Positions 1 through 8,548 are shown, numbered from the stretch's first letter. The stretch is DNA of 64,000 nt from DASZRZ01 sp963732925 (GCA_963732925.1 CAVTBJ010000009.1:161655-225654); one strand, 5' to 3'. The notes: a model not told the origin generated them from the letters alone. A program made the numbers and translations.

Positions 1-863
1 GAAATGCCGGTGGGGAACCCGAGATAGTTCTCGATCTTGGAGCTGGACCCCGCCTGCCCGCCGGGGGAATCCGTTTCCAGGACCAGCACGTCGAGTCCCT
101 CGGAAGCGCCATATACGGCGGCCGCCAAGCCAGACGGCCCCGCGCCAATGATGGCCACGTCGCGCACGTGCATCGAATCCACCGCTTCGTTAAATCCCAG
201 GCAGTCGGCGATCTGTTGGTTCGTGGGACTGCGCAGCACCAGCTCGCCACGACAGATCACCACGGGAACATCCGCGGGCGTGATGTGGAAGCGGTGCAGC
301 AGGGCTTCGACATCGCTGTCCCGGTCGAGATCGATGTAGGTGTAGGGATGGGCGTTGCGCATCAGGAACTCCTTGATACGCAGAGTTGCCGCCGAATGCG
401 CGGAACCAACCAGCACCAGGTCGCCCAAACCGTGGGCGATCAGCTCCACCCGGCGCAGGATGAAGGCGCGCATGAGAATGTCGCTCAGCTCCGAGTCGGT
501 CTGCACTACAGCCAACACCTGCTCGCGGTCGAGCTCCAAGACTTCACCCGCCTGTGAGACCCGGACTTGGACCAGCGGCCGGCGTCCCGAGAGCATATTG
601 ACTTCGCCGGTGAATTGAGCCGGCCCGACCACCGCAATCAGCGTCTCTGTCCCATCCGAGGGGCGGACAATCTGCAGTTCGCCCTGCATGACAACAAAGA
701 ACGGAATGACGCTGCTTCCCTGCTCAACCAGCACCTCGCCCGGCTGGACGGCACGCAAATGCCCGTGCGCGGCGAGGCGCGAAATCTGGTGCTGGGTGAG
801 CTTGGGAAAGACCTGCTCAGTGCGGGATACGGTCGATACCAGCGGAACCTTGTTCGTGCTCAT
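1..863 (-). CDS. Crp-like / thioredoxin reductase fusion (partial, 3' end outside window)
   Basis: FAD-dependent pyridine nucleotide-disulphide oxidoreductase with an N-terminal cyclic-nucleotide-binding (Crp-type) module. From the ATG at 863, residues about 15-130 form the cNMP fold (motifs GELQIVRP and GEVNMLSG). Residues about 140-215 resemble the thioredoxin/glutaredoxin-fold insert of this family but have no CxxC. The FAD motif GAGPSG is at 230-235 and PGGQAG follows near 267. The reading frame is open through base 1, so about 287 residues are visible; the NADPH domain and redox cysteines lie outside. The family transfers electrons from NADPH to a thioredoxin-like partner; the ligand of the sensor domain is unknown. 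It runs in the same direction as the haem protein upstream of it (start 3178). Fusion order and FAD motif are directly visible; the role in redox sensing is inferred. Confidence 0.9.
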   Translation of the reverse strand, partial: MSTNKVPLVSTVSRTEQVFPKLTQHQISRLAAHGHLRAVQPGEVLVEQGSSVIPFFVVMQGELQIVRPSDGTETLIAVVGPAQFTGEVNMLSGRRPLVQVRVSQAGEVLELDREQVLAVVQTDSELSDILMRAFILRRVELIAHGLGDLVLVGSAHSAATLRIKEFLMRNAHPYTYIDLDRDSDVEALLHRFHITPADVPVVICRGELVLRSPTNQQIADCLGFNEAVDSMHVRDVAIIGAGPSGLAAAVYGASEGLDVLVLETDSPGGQAGSSSKIENYLGFPTGI

Positions 864-1009
864 AAGGGTGCCTTTGCGAGATTGTACGTCGACGGACGCG
901 CAATCTTCAGGAGCGCGTCCGCCGCACCCTTTTCGGTTCACTTTCGACAAGCCAGGCGCAACCCATCCGACCGCTCCCGCGATGCGGGCGAGGAGCTGCG
1001 CAGTTCCGG

Positions 1010-3178
1010 TCAGTTGGCCAGTGGATCCGGCCGAAGCTGGAAGTGCACGACCTTGGCGGTAGTTCCCTTCCCGGTTTCGCTGTGGAACGGCGCCCGCGTC
1101 CCATAGGTTGCCCACAGTCCTCTGCCCTTCCAGCCCGCGTTGGGATCGTCGATTCTGCCGTCGATGCCTTTGGCAAAAAAGTTCATGGGATAGGGCACCC
1201 GCAGGGTAATGAACTTTCCCGTCTGCCGATTCAGCGCGAACAAGGCGTCGGACTGGTTCCCGGTTCCCATGGGAGTATTCTTTCCCAGCCCGAAGGTATC
1301 GAACAGATCCACCCAGTCGTAGTAACTGGCTTCCACGCTGCCCGGGTCTTTCACGTTGGAGAACTGCGGTCCGGGATAGGTGTAGAACTTCCAGCCCTCG
1401 GGACACTGCTGTCCGGTGGCTTTCGGTCCGTTCAAAGGACCTTTGCATTTGCTGCGATCAAAGCTCGCCAGGTGCCCGCTGGCCAGTGGCACCCAGACTA
1501 TGTTGTTGGCGTCCACGTCGATTCCGCGAGGCGAGTACCCCTCCACCGGCGTGATCGCGTCTTTCATGGGAAGCTCATAAATTTCCGAAAGAGCCGTGGC
1601 TGGGGGATTCTTGCCGGGAACGACGCGAACGATTGCACCGGGGAAGCCTGTGATGGTAACCCACACTGAGCCATCGGGCGCGGGCATGACGCCGTAGGTT
1701 GCGCCCCCGATCCGCAAGTCCTTTTTCGGATCGGGCGTCTGGCCGGCCTCAACGTAGTCATCGCGCTTGCCATTGCCGTTGTAGTCGACGACCATGGCCG
1801 TCCAGCCCTGCGACTTTTCCGCGTCGCCGGTTTTGTCATACATCCTGGTATTCAGCCAGCCCAGCACACGGGCTCCGCTGGTGTAGAGCGTATTGTCGGC
1901 GTCCCTGGCGAAGACCAAGTGATGGGTGGCGAAGCAGGTGGGGATCATGTGCCATTGCTTGCTCTTGGGGTCATACATCGCCAGGTGCCGGAAGGCGTTA
2001 TCGACCGGGGTAAGTTTGGCCGAAACGTTGTCCGAGCCGGCCTTGCAGAACGCGGGATTTTCCGAGCCGCGCACCGCAGCCGTAATCCACCAGCGTCCCT
2101 GCGGGCCGATCATAGGATTGTGCACATTCGCCCTGCTGTCCCAGATACCGACGTCGCCCCAGAAGTGTGAAGGCTGCAGCGGCTTCTCCGGGGACGCCCG
2201 GGGAGTCTCTGGAGGCACGGGAATTTCGATCTTGCTGGCGGTATTGGTCGTGGGATCCAGCACCGGCAGGTAGTCATGGCTGAGTTCCAGCGAGCCGAAG
2301 ATAGGACCGTTGGCGTTCATTCTGGGATTCCACTTGTCGGTAGAGATAATGTCGTGCAGATAGGCCGTGGGATCGGCGAAGTCCCACTGGGTGATGACCA
2401 CGTTGCGCTCCACGCCCTGGGGCCGCGGAGGCGCCACCTGCGGGTACTCCCCTGCCGCAATCCTGTCAGTCCAGTCTCCGAACATCTCGGTGGCGCGGCG
2501 CATTCCAAGGTGGCTGAGGGTGCTCATCATGTTGCCGCCAGCTTGCCCGGACTGCAGTCTGCGTTGCCAGGCTTTCGCCGAGGAGCCGAAGGTATCGAAT
2601 TCCTTGGGAATGGTGCGCGTGTAATGATTGCCCACCTGATGGCAGCTCTGGCAACTGTCGGTCTTGATTGTGTGCAGCCACTCTCCCTGGCTCCTGATCT
2701 CGGGATTGATGCCGTTGCCGGAATTTCCGGTGCCCGGGAACTCGCTTTTCTCCGGCACCTTCATCAGGGCATACCAGTAGGCCGCCGGATAGTACTGCGC
2801 TGCCGCTTTAGCATTGGGAGCAAGGACTGCTTTCAGGTCGAGATGCTGTCCCGGCTGTGCCGAAACTTTCTCCGAGTCCACCAGACCATAGCCGCGCACC
2901 CAAACCTCATACTCCGCTTTGGGCAAGTCGGGCAGGACGTAGCGTCCCTGGTCGTCGGTGACCACAATTTTGTTGTAGCGCGTCGGCAAGTCGGTGGTTT
3001 CCGCAATCACCCAGACACCGGCCTCGGGTCCCTTGGCGCTGGTGACCACGCCTCCAATATCGTCGGCATCGATGTTGACCTGGTTAGCAGCCTGCGCTTT
3101 CAGCGCCTGGGGCAGCGCTGCCAGCGCCAGAATGAGTGTCAATACCGTCATCGAATGGGCCCATTTCGTCACAGTCAT
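1010..3178 (-). CDS. Secreted carboxypeptidase-regulatory-like domain protein with one haem c motif and a beta-propeller-like region
   Basis: Predicted 722-residue exported protein. Start ATG at 3178 is preceded by AAGGAG at good spacing and opens a signal peptide (residues 1-30, ending QALKAQA). Residues about 40-130 form a carboxypeptidase-regulatory-like (CnaB/transthyretin-like) fold. A single CxxCH haem-binding motif (CQSCH, 176-180) follows, and the C-terminal half has repeats like those of virginiamycin B lyase/NHL-type propellers (for example APDGSVWVT and DANNIVWVP). It therefore looks like a periplasmic monohaem cytochrome with a propeller domain; the substrate cannot be told. A downstream gene on the same strand encodes the TrxR fusion, 146 bases on. 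Similar proteins are common in Acidobacteria, usually annotated only by the regulatory-like domain. Haem attachment is inferred from the motif and the export signal. Confidence 0.85.
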   Translation of the reverse strand: MTVTKWAHSMTVLTLILALAALPQALKAQAANQVNIDADDIGGVVTSAKGPEAGVWVIAETTDLPTRYNKIVVTDDQGRYVLPDLPKAEYEVWVRGYGLVDSEKVSAQPGQHLDLKAVLAPNAKAAAQYYPAAYWYALMKVPEKSEFPGTGNSGNGINPEIRSQGEWLHTIKTDSCQSCHQVGNHYTRTIPKEFDTFGSSAKAWQRRLQSGQAGGNMMSTLSHLGMRRATEMFGDWTDRIAAGEYPQVAPPRPQGVERNVVITQWDFADPTAYLHDIISTDKWNPRMNANGPIFGSLELSHDYLPVLDPTTNTASKIEIPVPPETPRASPEKPLQPSHFWGDVGIWDSRANVHNPMIGPQGRWWITAAVRGSENPAFCKAGSDNVSAKLTPVDNAFRHLAMYDPKSKQWHMIPTCFATHHLVFARDADNTLYTSGARVLGWLNTRMYDKTGDAEKSQGWTAMVVDYNGNGKRDDYVEAGQTPDPKKDLRIGGATYGVMPAPDGSVWVTITGFPGAIVRVVPGKNPPATALSEIYELPMKDAITPVEGYSPRGIDVDANNIVWVPLASGHLASFDRSKCKGPLNGPKATGQQCPEGWKFYTYPGPQFSNVKDPGSVEASYYDWVDLFDTFGLGKNTPMGTGNQSDALFALNRQTGKFITLRVPYPMNFFAKGIDGRIDDPNAGWKGRGLWATYGTRAPFHSETGKGTTAKVVHFQLRPDPLAN

Positions 3179-3401
3179 GCTCCGCTCCTTGTCCGCGAGT
3201 CGAGTTGCCTGGTGATCGCTGCCGGAAATCCCTTGAATCCCTGAATCAATGATCAATTCAATGAGTCGACCGGATGGCCCGGGTCCTTGCGTCGGGTACT
3301 GTTTTTTGGCGCAGACGGCCACGCGGGCGCCGTCGGCCCGCATTTGCAGCGCACATTGTCGTGAAAAAGCAGCTCCGAGTCGAGACAATTTCGCCTGGCC
3401 T

Positions 3402-3809
3402 TCAGGCCGGGGCCACTCCGCCCTGGTTGCCACTCTGAACCGGGCTCATCCTCGCCAGCACCGCCCGCAGGGCATCCATGGCCAGGTGCCCAGCATGCGT
3501 GGAGGCTTCCGGCAGCCCGCCCAGATCCTGCACCAGTTGCTCGCGCTTGAGGTCGCGCGCCTCGGCTAGGGTCAGGCCCTTCAACATCTCCGTGAGCCGC
3601 GAGCCGCAGGCGACCGAGGGAACGCAACCCTGCGCCCGAAATGCGGCGGCCACAATCGTGCCACCTTCCACACGGATGCTCAGACGCATCACGTCACCAC
3701 AGGCAGGATTTTCAACCTGGGCGCTGGCGGTCGCGTCGTTCAGGTCTCCTATGTTGCGCGGGCTTTGGAAGTGATTGAGGACCTGGGGGGAGTACATATC
3801 CATAACCAT
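3402..3809 (-). CDS. NifU/IscU-like iron-sulfur scaffold lacking the third cysteine
   Basis: 135-residue NifU N-terminal (IscU-type) family protein, which normally assembles 2Fe-2S clusters delivered by a cysteine desulfurase. The first two ligand regions are present: NPACGD with C37 and the GC(62)VPSVAC segment with C62 and C68. At the position of IscU C106 the sequence is THAGH, so the third cysteine is alanine. The terminal helix (LAMDALRAVL) is family-like. The chosen ATG at 3809 is the first of three close in-frame ATGs (MVMDM); no strong ribosome site is seen. No desulfurase, chaperone or Fdx gene is adjacent, and the next gene (radical SAM) is divergent. It could be a scaffold using another ligand or a regulatory homologue; cluster transfer to the neighbouring radical SAM enzyme is speculative. 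Confidence 0.85.
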   Translation of the reverse strand: MVMDMYSPQVLNHFQSPRNIGDLNDATASAQVENPACGDVMRLSIRVEGGTIVAAAFRAQGCVPSVACGSRLTEMLKGLTLAEARDLKREQLVQDLGGLPEASTHAGHLAMDALRAVLARMSPVQSGNQGGVAPA

Positions 3810-3950
3810 ACCTGTTTCTCAAAGTTCCGCTCAATGGTTCGAAGAGGCGGACGAGGGCGTCCGCCCTCACGCGGCTGTTGGTTGCGCAGCCGGAGTGCAC
3901 GGAGAATCTCCGCCCCGGCACAGTTGTGTTGCCTGCCCTATAATCAGCCC

Positions 3951-5132
3951 GTGGCCTTCTCTTACATCCAGTATGCGCGGGGCATCTTTCGTCCGCTGCA
4001 GTTGGAGTCGCTCTTTCTGTTTGTCACCTCCGCGTGCAATTCCAAATGCCGTACCTGCTTTTACTGGGACGAGCTGAACCAGGGCCGCGACCTTAGCTTC
4101 GCGCAATTGGAATCCCTGAGCCGCACCGCTCCGCGCTTTCACAAACTCTGGATTTCCGGGGGTGAACCCTTTCTGCGCAAGGAGCTGGCGGAGATTGTCG
4201 AGCTCTTTTACCAGAACAACGGCGTCCGCCACATCAATCTGCCCACCAACGGCCTTCTGCCCGAGCGCATGCAGAGCGTGATCGATAGTCTGCTTGAGCG
4301 CTGTCCGGAACTGGCCATCGACCTGAACTTCTCCCTCGACGGCCTGGCCAACACCCACGACGTCCTGCGGGGAGTGCCGAACAACTTTCGCAAGACGATC
4401 GAGGCCATGGACCTGGCGGCGGGGCGCTGGGGAGGCATTCGCCGCCTGCGGCGCAATGTGGTCAGCTGCGTCACCCGCGACAACTACCAGGAACTGGTGC
4501 AGCTGGGGCTGGAAATGCTGCGCGATACCGACTCCAGCGGACACTATTTCGAAATCATCCGTGGTAATCCCATGGACCCAGAGCTCAAGAAGCTCCCGGT
4601 GGAAGAGCTTCGCGTTCTGCACCGCCGTCTGCTCTGGTTTCACGAGCGCTATTCCAAGCAGCTATTCGCCCACCTGCCACGGCCGGCGCGCTCGCTGGCC
4701 CGCGCCTGGTACCTGGGAAACATCAAGTTACACTTTGACATTCACGAGCAAAACCATTACAGCAACAGCGCCTGGCCCATGCGCTGCACCGCCGGGCAAA
4801 CCACTGTCGTGGTGGATCACGATGGGACGTTTCGCTCCTGCGAGTTGCGCCCCAAACTTGGCCAGCTCGCGGATTACGGCTTTGACCTGAGCGCGGCCCT
4901 GCACTCGCAAGCCATGCAGCAGGAGGTCGCCGCCATTCCTGGCGCGCAGTGCTGGTGCACCCACTCCTGCTGGATTCACAGCTCGTCCAAGTTCAGTCCC
5001 AGGGTTCTGCTGTTCAATATTCCGTGGGCCTGGGCAAAGTCTCGCTGGAACCGGCTTCCGCAGATGGAAGCCGAGGAGATGGAGCGCTTCCTGGTTGCCG
5101 ACGCCCCTTCGCTCACCCACGCCCATGCATAA
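3951..5132 (+). CDS. Radical SAM protein with a C-terminal extra cysteine region
   Basis: 393-residue radical SAM enzyme. The 4Fe-4S/SAM motif CNSKCRTC (C29, C33, C36) sits at the N-terminus, followed by SGGEPF (the GGE motif binding SAM methionine) and NLPTNG. The C-terminal third contains more cysteines (CTAGQ, RSCEL and the cluster CWCTHSCW), resembling the auxiliary-cluster region of SPASM/twitch proteins that modify peptides or act in cofactor pathways. Start is GTG at 3951; upstream codons in this frame overlap the divergent promoter region and do not look protein-like. The stop overlaps the start of the glutaredoxin gene by eight bases, so the two are probably translationally coupled. 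Substrate unknown; no precursor peptide was recognised nearby. Confidence 0.85.
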   Translation: MAFSYIQYARGIFRPLQLESLFLFVTSACNSKCRTCFYWDELNQGRDLSFAQLESLSRTAPRFHKLWISGGEPFLRKELAEIVELFYQNNGVRHINLPTNGLLPERMQSVIDSLLERCPELAIDLNFSLDGLANTHDVLRGVPNNFRKTIEAMDLAAGRWGGIRRLRRNVVSCVTRDNYQELVQLGLEMLRDTDSSGHYFEIIRGNPMDPELKKLPVEELRVLHRRLLWFHERYSKQLFAHLPRPARSLARAWYLGNIKLHFDIHEQNHYSNSAWPMRCTAGQTTVVVDHDGTFRSCELRPKLGQLADYGFDLSAALHSQAMQQEVAAIPGAQCWCTHSCWIHSSSKFSPRVLLFNIPWAWAKSRWNRLPQMEAEEMERFLVADAPSLTHAHA

Positions 5133-5379
5133 TCCTTTGCCCCAGGTCATCCTCTACACCCGCCAAGGCTGCCATCTTTGCGATGAAATGAAAGCATCCC
5201 TCGCGCGCCTGGGGCTGCGCGCCGCGTTTCAGCTTGAGGAAATCGACATCGACAGCGACCCGAAACTGGTTCGCCAGTTCAACGACGATGTTCCGGTCGT
5301 GTTCATCCAGGGGCGCAAGGCCTTCAAGTATCGCTTGAAGGAAGAAGAATTCCTGCGGCTGCTTTCGGCGCGAAGTTGA
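5125..5379 (+). CDS. Glutaredoxin-family protein
   Basis: 84-residue thioredoxin-fold protein of the glutaredoxin (DUF836-like) group. Active-site motif CHLC (C16 and C19) follows the first strand (VILYTRQG), and the cis-proline region reads DDVPVVF. Start ATG 5125 overlaps the end of the radical SAM gene; an upstream in-frame ATG at 5095 would extend deep into that gene and is less likely. Members reduce mixed disulphides or act as small redox carriers. Its coupling to the radical SAM gene suggests it reduces that enzyme or its product, which is inference. Confidence 0.85.
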   Translation: MHNPLPQVILYTRQGCHLCDEMKASLARLGLRAAFQLEEIDIDSDPKLVRQFNDDVPVVFIQGRKAFKYRLKEEEFLRLLSARS

Positions 5380-5415
5380 TCCCGAGCACTCCAACGGAAA
5401 CTCAAACGGAAAGTT

Positions 5416-5820
5416 TCAGGGCTGCTTCGGCTGGGGTTGTTTCTGCTGGGGCTGGTCGTAGATGGAATACTGCTTCTGAGGCCGCTCCATCTCGATGCTG
5501 ATTTCCTTCGTCGGCTGATCGATATCGTAGTCCTCGCCGAAGGTCTGGTAGCCGGGGGCGATCACCTGCACTCGCAACTTTCCATAGGGAGCACCGCGGA
5601 ACTCGGCCTTGCCCTCGGAATCGGTCTTGAGCTGCAGTCCGCTATTCTTCTCCTGCCTTCCCTGATCGTCGAGGGGATGGAGAATCACGGCAGCGTAGGC
5701 GATCGGTTTCCCGCTCTTCGCCCGCACCACCATGAAATTCAGGTCGGCGTACTGGTCGGCGGCCATCGCGAACGAGCTGAACAGGACCGCACATCCCACA
5801 ATCGATAACAGCCTGCGCAT
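5416..5820 (-). CDS. Exported carboxypeptidase-regulatory-like / Ig-like small protein
   Basis: 134 residues from ATG 5820: a signal peptide (MRRLLSIVGCAVLFSSFAMA) followed by one transthyretin/CnaB-like beta-sandwich (about 25-110; GKPIAYAAVILHP and LRVQVIAPGYQTFGEDYDI) and a Gln/Pro/Lys-rich tail (QPQQKQPQPKQP). Such single-domain proteins are frequent in Acidobacteria and are thought to bind carbohydrate or protein at the cell surface; no catalytic residue is visible. The gene is divergent from the thioredoxin-like gene, with about 100 bases between starts. No clear ribosome-binding site was seen. Confidence 0.75.
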   Translation of the reverse strand: MRRLLSIVGCAVLFSSFAMAADQYADLNFMVVRAKSGKPIAYAAVILHPLDDQGRQEKNSGLQLKTDSEGKAEFRGAPYGKLRVQVIAPGYQTFGEDYDIDQPTKEISIEMERPQKQYSIYDQPQQKQPQPKQP

Positions 5821-5923
5821 AAAGGAAATTCTAAGCACTTGGCCCGCCCTTGTCACCCCAGAGATTGCAAATGCAGCCTGTAGGGGCGCTCCTATGGGGC
5901 TGTGTTGTAATGTCTCTCGCGCT

Positions 5924-6955
5924 ATGAAAATCGAACCCCGCACCGTGCGCGCACCGGAAATCGGACGTCTATGGTTTAACTCTCCTCCGCTGAGCCTGCG
6001 GCAGCTTCGCGGCAAGGTGGTTCTGATCGATTTCTGGGACTACACCTGCGTGAACTGCATCCGCACCCTGCCCTACCTGAAGGCGTGGCACCAGCGCTAC
6101 CGAGACCTGGGGCTGGCGGTCATCGGCGTGCACACTCCTGAATTTACCTTCGCGCAGTACGAAAGCAACGTGGAGCGCGGCATCCGGGAGTTTGGGCTGG
6201 AGTATCCCATCGTTTCCGATAGCAACTACGAGTTGTGGAACGCATTCGCCAACCGCGCCTGGCCCGCCAAATACCTCATCGATAAGGAGGGCTACGCCCG
6301 CTACGTGCATCTTGGTGAGGGCGCATATCAAGAAACCGAACGGACAATTCAGGAATTGCTACTGGAAGCCAATCCCGGGCTCGAGCTTCCACCCGTTCTG
6401 GAGCCGGTGCGCCCCGAAGATCAGCCGGGGGCGGTCTGCTACCAGGCTTCTCCGGAGCTCTACCTTGGCCAGCGCCGCGGGCGCATCGGCAATCCTGGAG
6501 GATTTCAGGAAGACCGAACCGGCGACTATAGCTTCGCCGGCGAGCCCGAAGAGAACGTGTTCTACCTTGCGGGACGGTGGTCGTCCAGTGCCGAGTTTGT
6601 CGAAGTGTCGGGCGATGGCGCCGAGACCAATCGCATCGTCCTGCGCTATTCAGCCGCAGCGGTGAACCTGGTGATGGCATCGAACCGGGCTTCTTCCGCG
6701 GAACTTTTGGTGCTTCAGGACGGCAAGCCGCTTGGACGCGACCAGGCCACGGCAGATACCGAATTCCGAAGCGAGGGTGCGCGGGAGCAATCGCTGGTGG
6801 TAGTGCGCCGTCCCCGCATGTATGCCCTGGTGGACAATCATCAATTCGGAGAGCACACGCTGGAACTGGCGACGTCCATGCCCGGCCTGGCGGCATACGC
6901 TTTTACCTTCACCGGGTGCGTCTCCGGCCCGAGCGCGGAGACTGCGAAGCCATGA
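5924..6955 (+). CDS. TlpA/DipZ-like thioredoxin-domain protein
   Basis: 343 residues. The N-terminal thioredoxin domain carries the active site CVNC (C42, C45) after LIDFWDYT, the hallmark of TlpA/ResA/DipZ-C-type thiol-disulphide proteins. The C-terminal half (about 190-340) is a beta-rich domain like that following thioredoxin in mycobacterial DipZ (YLGQRRG, ENVFYLAGRW). No signal peptide is evident from this start, so a cytoplasmic protein or a more upstream start must be considered; the frame stays open back to 5732, but the upstream part lacks a signal sequence. ATG at 5924 was chosen because the upstream region overlaps the divergent promoter. The stop overlaps the Nudix start (ATGA), indicating translational coupling. 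Confidence 0.85.
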   Translation: MKIEPRTVRAPEIGRLWFNSPPLSLRQLRGKVVLIDFWDYTCVNCIRTLPYLKAWHQRYRDLGLAVIGVHTPEFTFAQYESNVERGIREFGLEYPIVSDSNYELWNAFANRAWPAKYLIDKEGYARYVHLGEGAYQETERTIQELLLEANPGLELPPVLEPVRPEDQPGAVCYQASPELYLGQRRGRIGNPGGFQEDRTGDYSFAGEPEENVFYLAGRWSSSAEFVEVSGDGAETNRIVLRYSAAAVNLVMASNRASSAELLVLQDGKPLGRDQATADTEFRSEGAREQSLVVVRRPRMYALVDNHQFGEHTLELATSMPGLAAYAFTFTGCVSGPSAETAKP

Positions 6956-7353
6956 AGCAAGTGGTGGCGGCATTCATCGTGAAGGACTGAAAGCTGCTCA
7001 TCTGCCAGCGGACCGAGCACCAGCCGCTGCCGCTGAAGTGGGAATTCCCCGGAGGAAAGATCGAAACTGGCGAGCAACCCCGCGACGCCCTGCGCCGGGA
7101 GTTGGAGGAAGAACTGGGGATCGATGCCGCAATTGGTGACGAACTGGTTCGCGTCCGGCATACGTACAAGTCCGGGGGCGCGGTTGAGCTTCGCTTTCAC
7201 CTGGTGCGGGAGTACCACGGAGAGATTCAGAACCGGATTTTTCGGGATGTGCAATGGGTGGACCGGACGGAGTTGCCAGAATACGACTTTCTGGAAGCCG
7301 ATGCCGGGCTGGTGCGCGATCTGGCAGCGGGGAGGATTCTGGAAGTGGAATAA
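6952..7353 (+). pseudogene. Nudix (MutT-type) pyrophosphohydrolase interrupted by an in-frame TGA
   Basis: Reading from ATG 6952 (ATGA overlap with the previous gene) gives MKQVVAAFIVKD, then a TGA at 6988-6990, then KLLICQRTEH and the rest of a MutT-like protein to 7353 (133 codons). The Nudix box is complete: GG(K)..GE....RELEEELG, codons about 36-58. The stop sits where relatives have a glycine or similar (KDGKLLI), so a single G-to-T change in a GGA codon would restore the gene. If real, it kills translation unless re-initiated at GTG/ATG codons downstream; if an error, this is an intact (deoxy)nucleoside triphosphate sanitising enzyme. Selenocysteine is unlikely: the position is not catalytic and no SelB-type context was recognised. 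Confidence 0.8.
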
Positions 7354-7357
7354 CTCC

Positions 7358-7560
7358 ACGACGCAGAACACAGAGGAGATGATAGCCCTCGGACTTTTCT
7401 CTTTTGCCACAGGAAGATGTGGGCCGCCGCCCGGAGCTCATCGCTGTTGGTGTGACCAGCGCAGATTCCTGACTCCGTTCGAGATGACGGCGAAACATCC
7501 TACACTCTCATCACGAGGACCTGAAGACCTCTGAGTCCTCTATGTCCTCTGTGGAAGAGC
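7358..7560. repeat. Intergenic repeat region: CACAGAGGA-type inverted pair and an ATGAC-type element
   Basis: No gene is visible between the Nudix and YmdB genes. At about 7358-7383 there is a CACAGAGG-bearing stretch in the forward sense, and at about 7520-7556 a TCCTCTGTGG-bearing stretch in the reverse sense, so they form an imperfect inverted pair around 150 bases. Inside lies GCAGATTCCTGACTCCG..GAGATGAC (7461-7490), related to a copy at 11878-11907. The same CACAGAGG type recurs after the acyl-CoA ligase gene (10885-10975). These look like dispersed extragenic elements without coding capacity. Confidence 0.5.
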
Positions 7561-7579
7561 AGGTTGCTACACTGTTACC

Positions 7580-8395
7580 GTGCGAATTCTTTTTGTCGGT
7601 GACATCTTCGGCAGGCCGGGGCGGACCATCTGCAAGCAACTGCTGCCTGAACTGGTTTCCACCCGCAAAGTGGACTTGCTGATCGCCAACGGCGAAAACG
7701 CCGCCGGGGGATTCGGTCTGACCCCGCTCCTGGTGGACGAACTGTTGGACCTTGGAATCGACGTCCTCACCACGGGAAATCACATCTGGGACAAGCGCGA
7801 GATCATTGAGTTTTTCCAAAACGCTGACGGCGGGGCGGCGCGCGTGCTGCGTCCGGCGAATTATCCTTCCGGCACGCCGGGACATGGAGTGTATGAAGGG
7901 ACCACCCGCGGCGGCGTGCCCTATGCGGTGGTCAATCTGCAAGGGCGCGTGTTTCTTCCCGACAATGACGACCCGTTCCGCAAGGCTGACGACCTGCTGG
8001 CGCAGATCCAAGCTAAGGTCATTCTGGTGGACTTTCATGCCGAAGCCACTTCGGAGAAAGTTGCCATGGGCTGGTATCTGAACGGACGCGTCACCGCCGT
8101 GCTGGGTACGCATACCCACATTCCGACGGCGGACACGCGGGTTCTCCCTGGGGGCACGGCGTTTCAAACCGACGTGGGAATGACCGGCCCGTATGACAGC
8201 GTCATCGGCGTGCAGAAGGAACTGGTACTGCAACGATTCCTCACGCAAATGCCGGCGCGCTGGGAAGCAGCCGAGGGAGACGTGCAATTCTGCGGGGTGC
8301 TGATCGAATGCGACCCCACCACCGGCAAGGCCACCTCGGTGGAGCGCATCATGCTCCCTGGCTATCAGAACGCCACCGCAAGTTCGAAGAAGTAA
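7580..8395 (+). CDS. YmdB-family metallophosphoesterase
   Basis: 271 residues, the usual length of the TIGR00282 / YmdB family (dinuclear-metal phosphodiesterase; Bacillus YmdB hydrolyses 2',3'- and 3',5'-cyclic nucleotides). Metal-site motifs are visible in order: GDIFG (D8), ANGEN, TTGNHIWD, DFHAEATSEK and GTHTHIPTAD. Start GTG at 7580 gives the exact family N-terminus MRILFVGDIFG. It stands alone between an intergenic repeat region and a Spy-like gene. The role in cell-fate or RNA turnover signalling is known only from Firmicutes and is not assured here. Confidence 0.93.
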   Translation: MRILFVGDIFGRPGRTICKQLLPELVSTRKVDLLIANGENAAGGFGLTPLLVDELLDLGIDVLTTGNHIWDKREIIEFFQNADGGAARVLRPANYPSGTPGHGVYEGTTRGGVPYAVVNLQGRVFLPDNDDPFRKADDLLAQIQAKVILVDFHAEATSEKVAMGWYLNGRVTAVLGTHTHIPTADTRVLPGGTAFQTDVGMTGPYDSVIGVQKELVLQRFLTQMPARWEAAEGDVQFCGVLIECDPTTGKATSVERIMLPGYQNATASSKK

Positions 8396-8548
8396 GTGCA
8401 GAACGGAAAAGCGAGGGCCTTTCTGCTTCAATCGTTCTCCTCAAAAATAATTTCGAACCTTTTCGCAATGCATCGGGTTTACCTGGGGAATGCTACTGAA
8501 ACATCTTCAGCAGCTTTTCCCCATAAGTGCCAAAGGAGGCACCCACCA

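Noticed and set aside
6988..6990. Selenocysteine recoding of the TGA in the Nudix gene
   Set aside because: Position is not catalytic in Nudix enzymes and no selenocysteine context is visible; mutation or sequence error is simpler.
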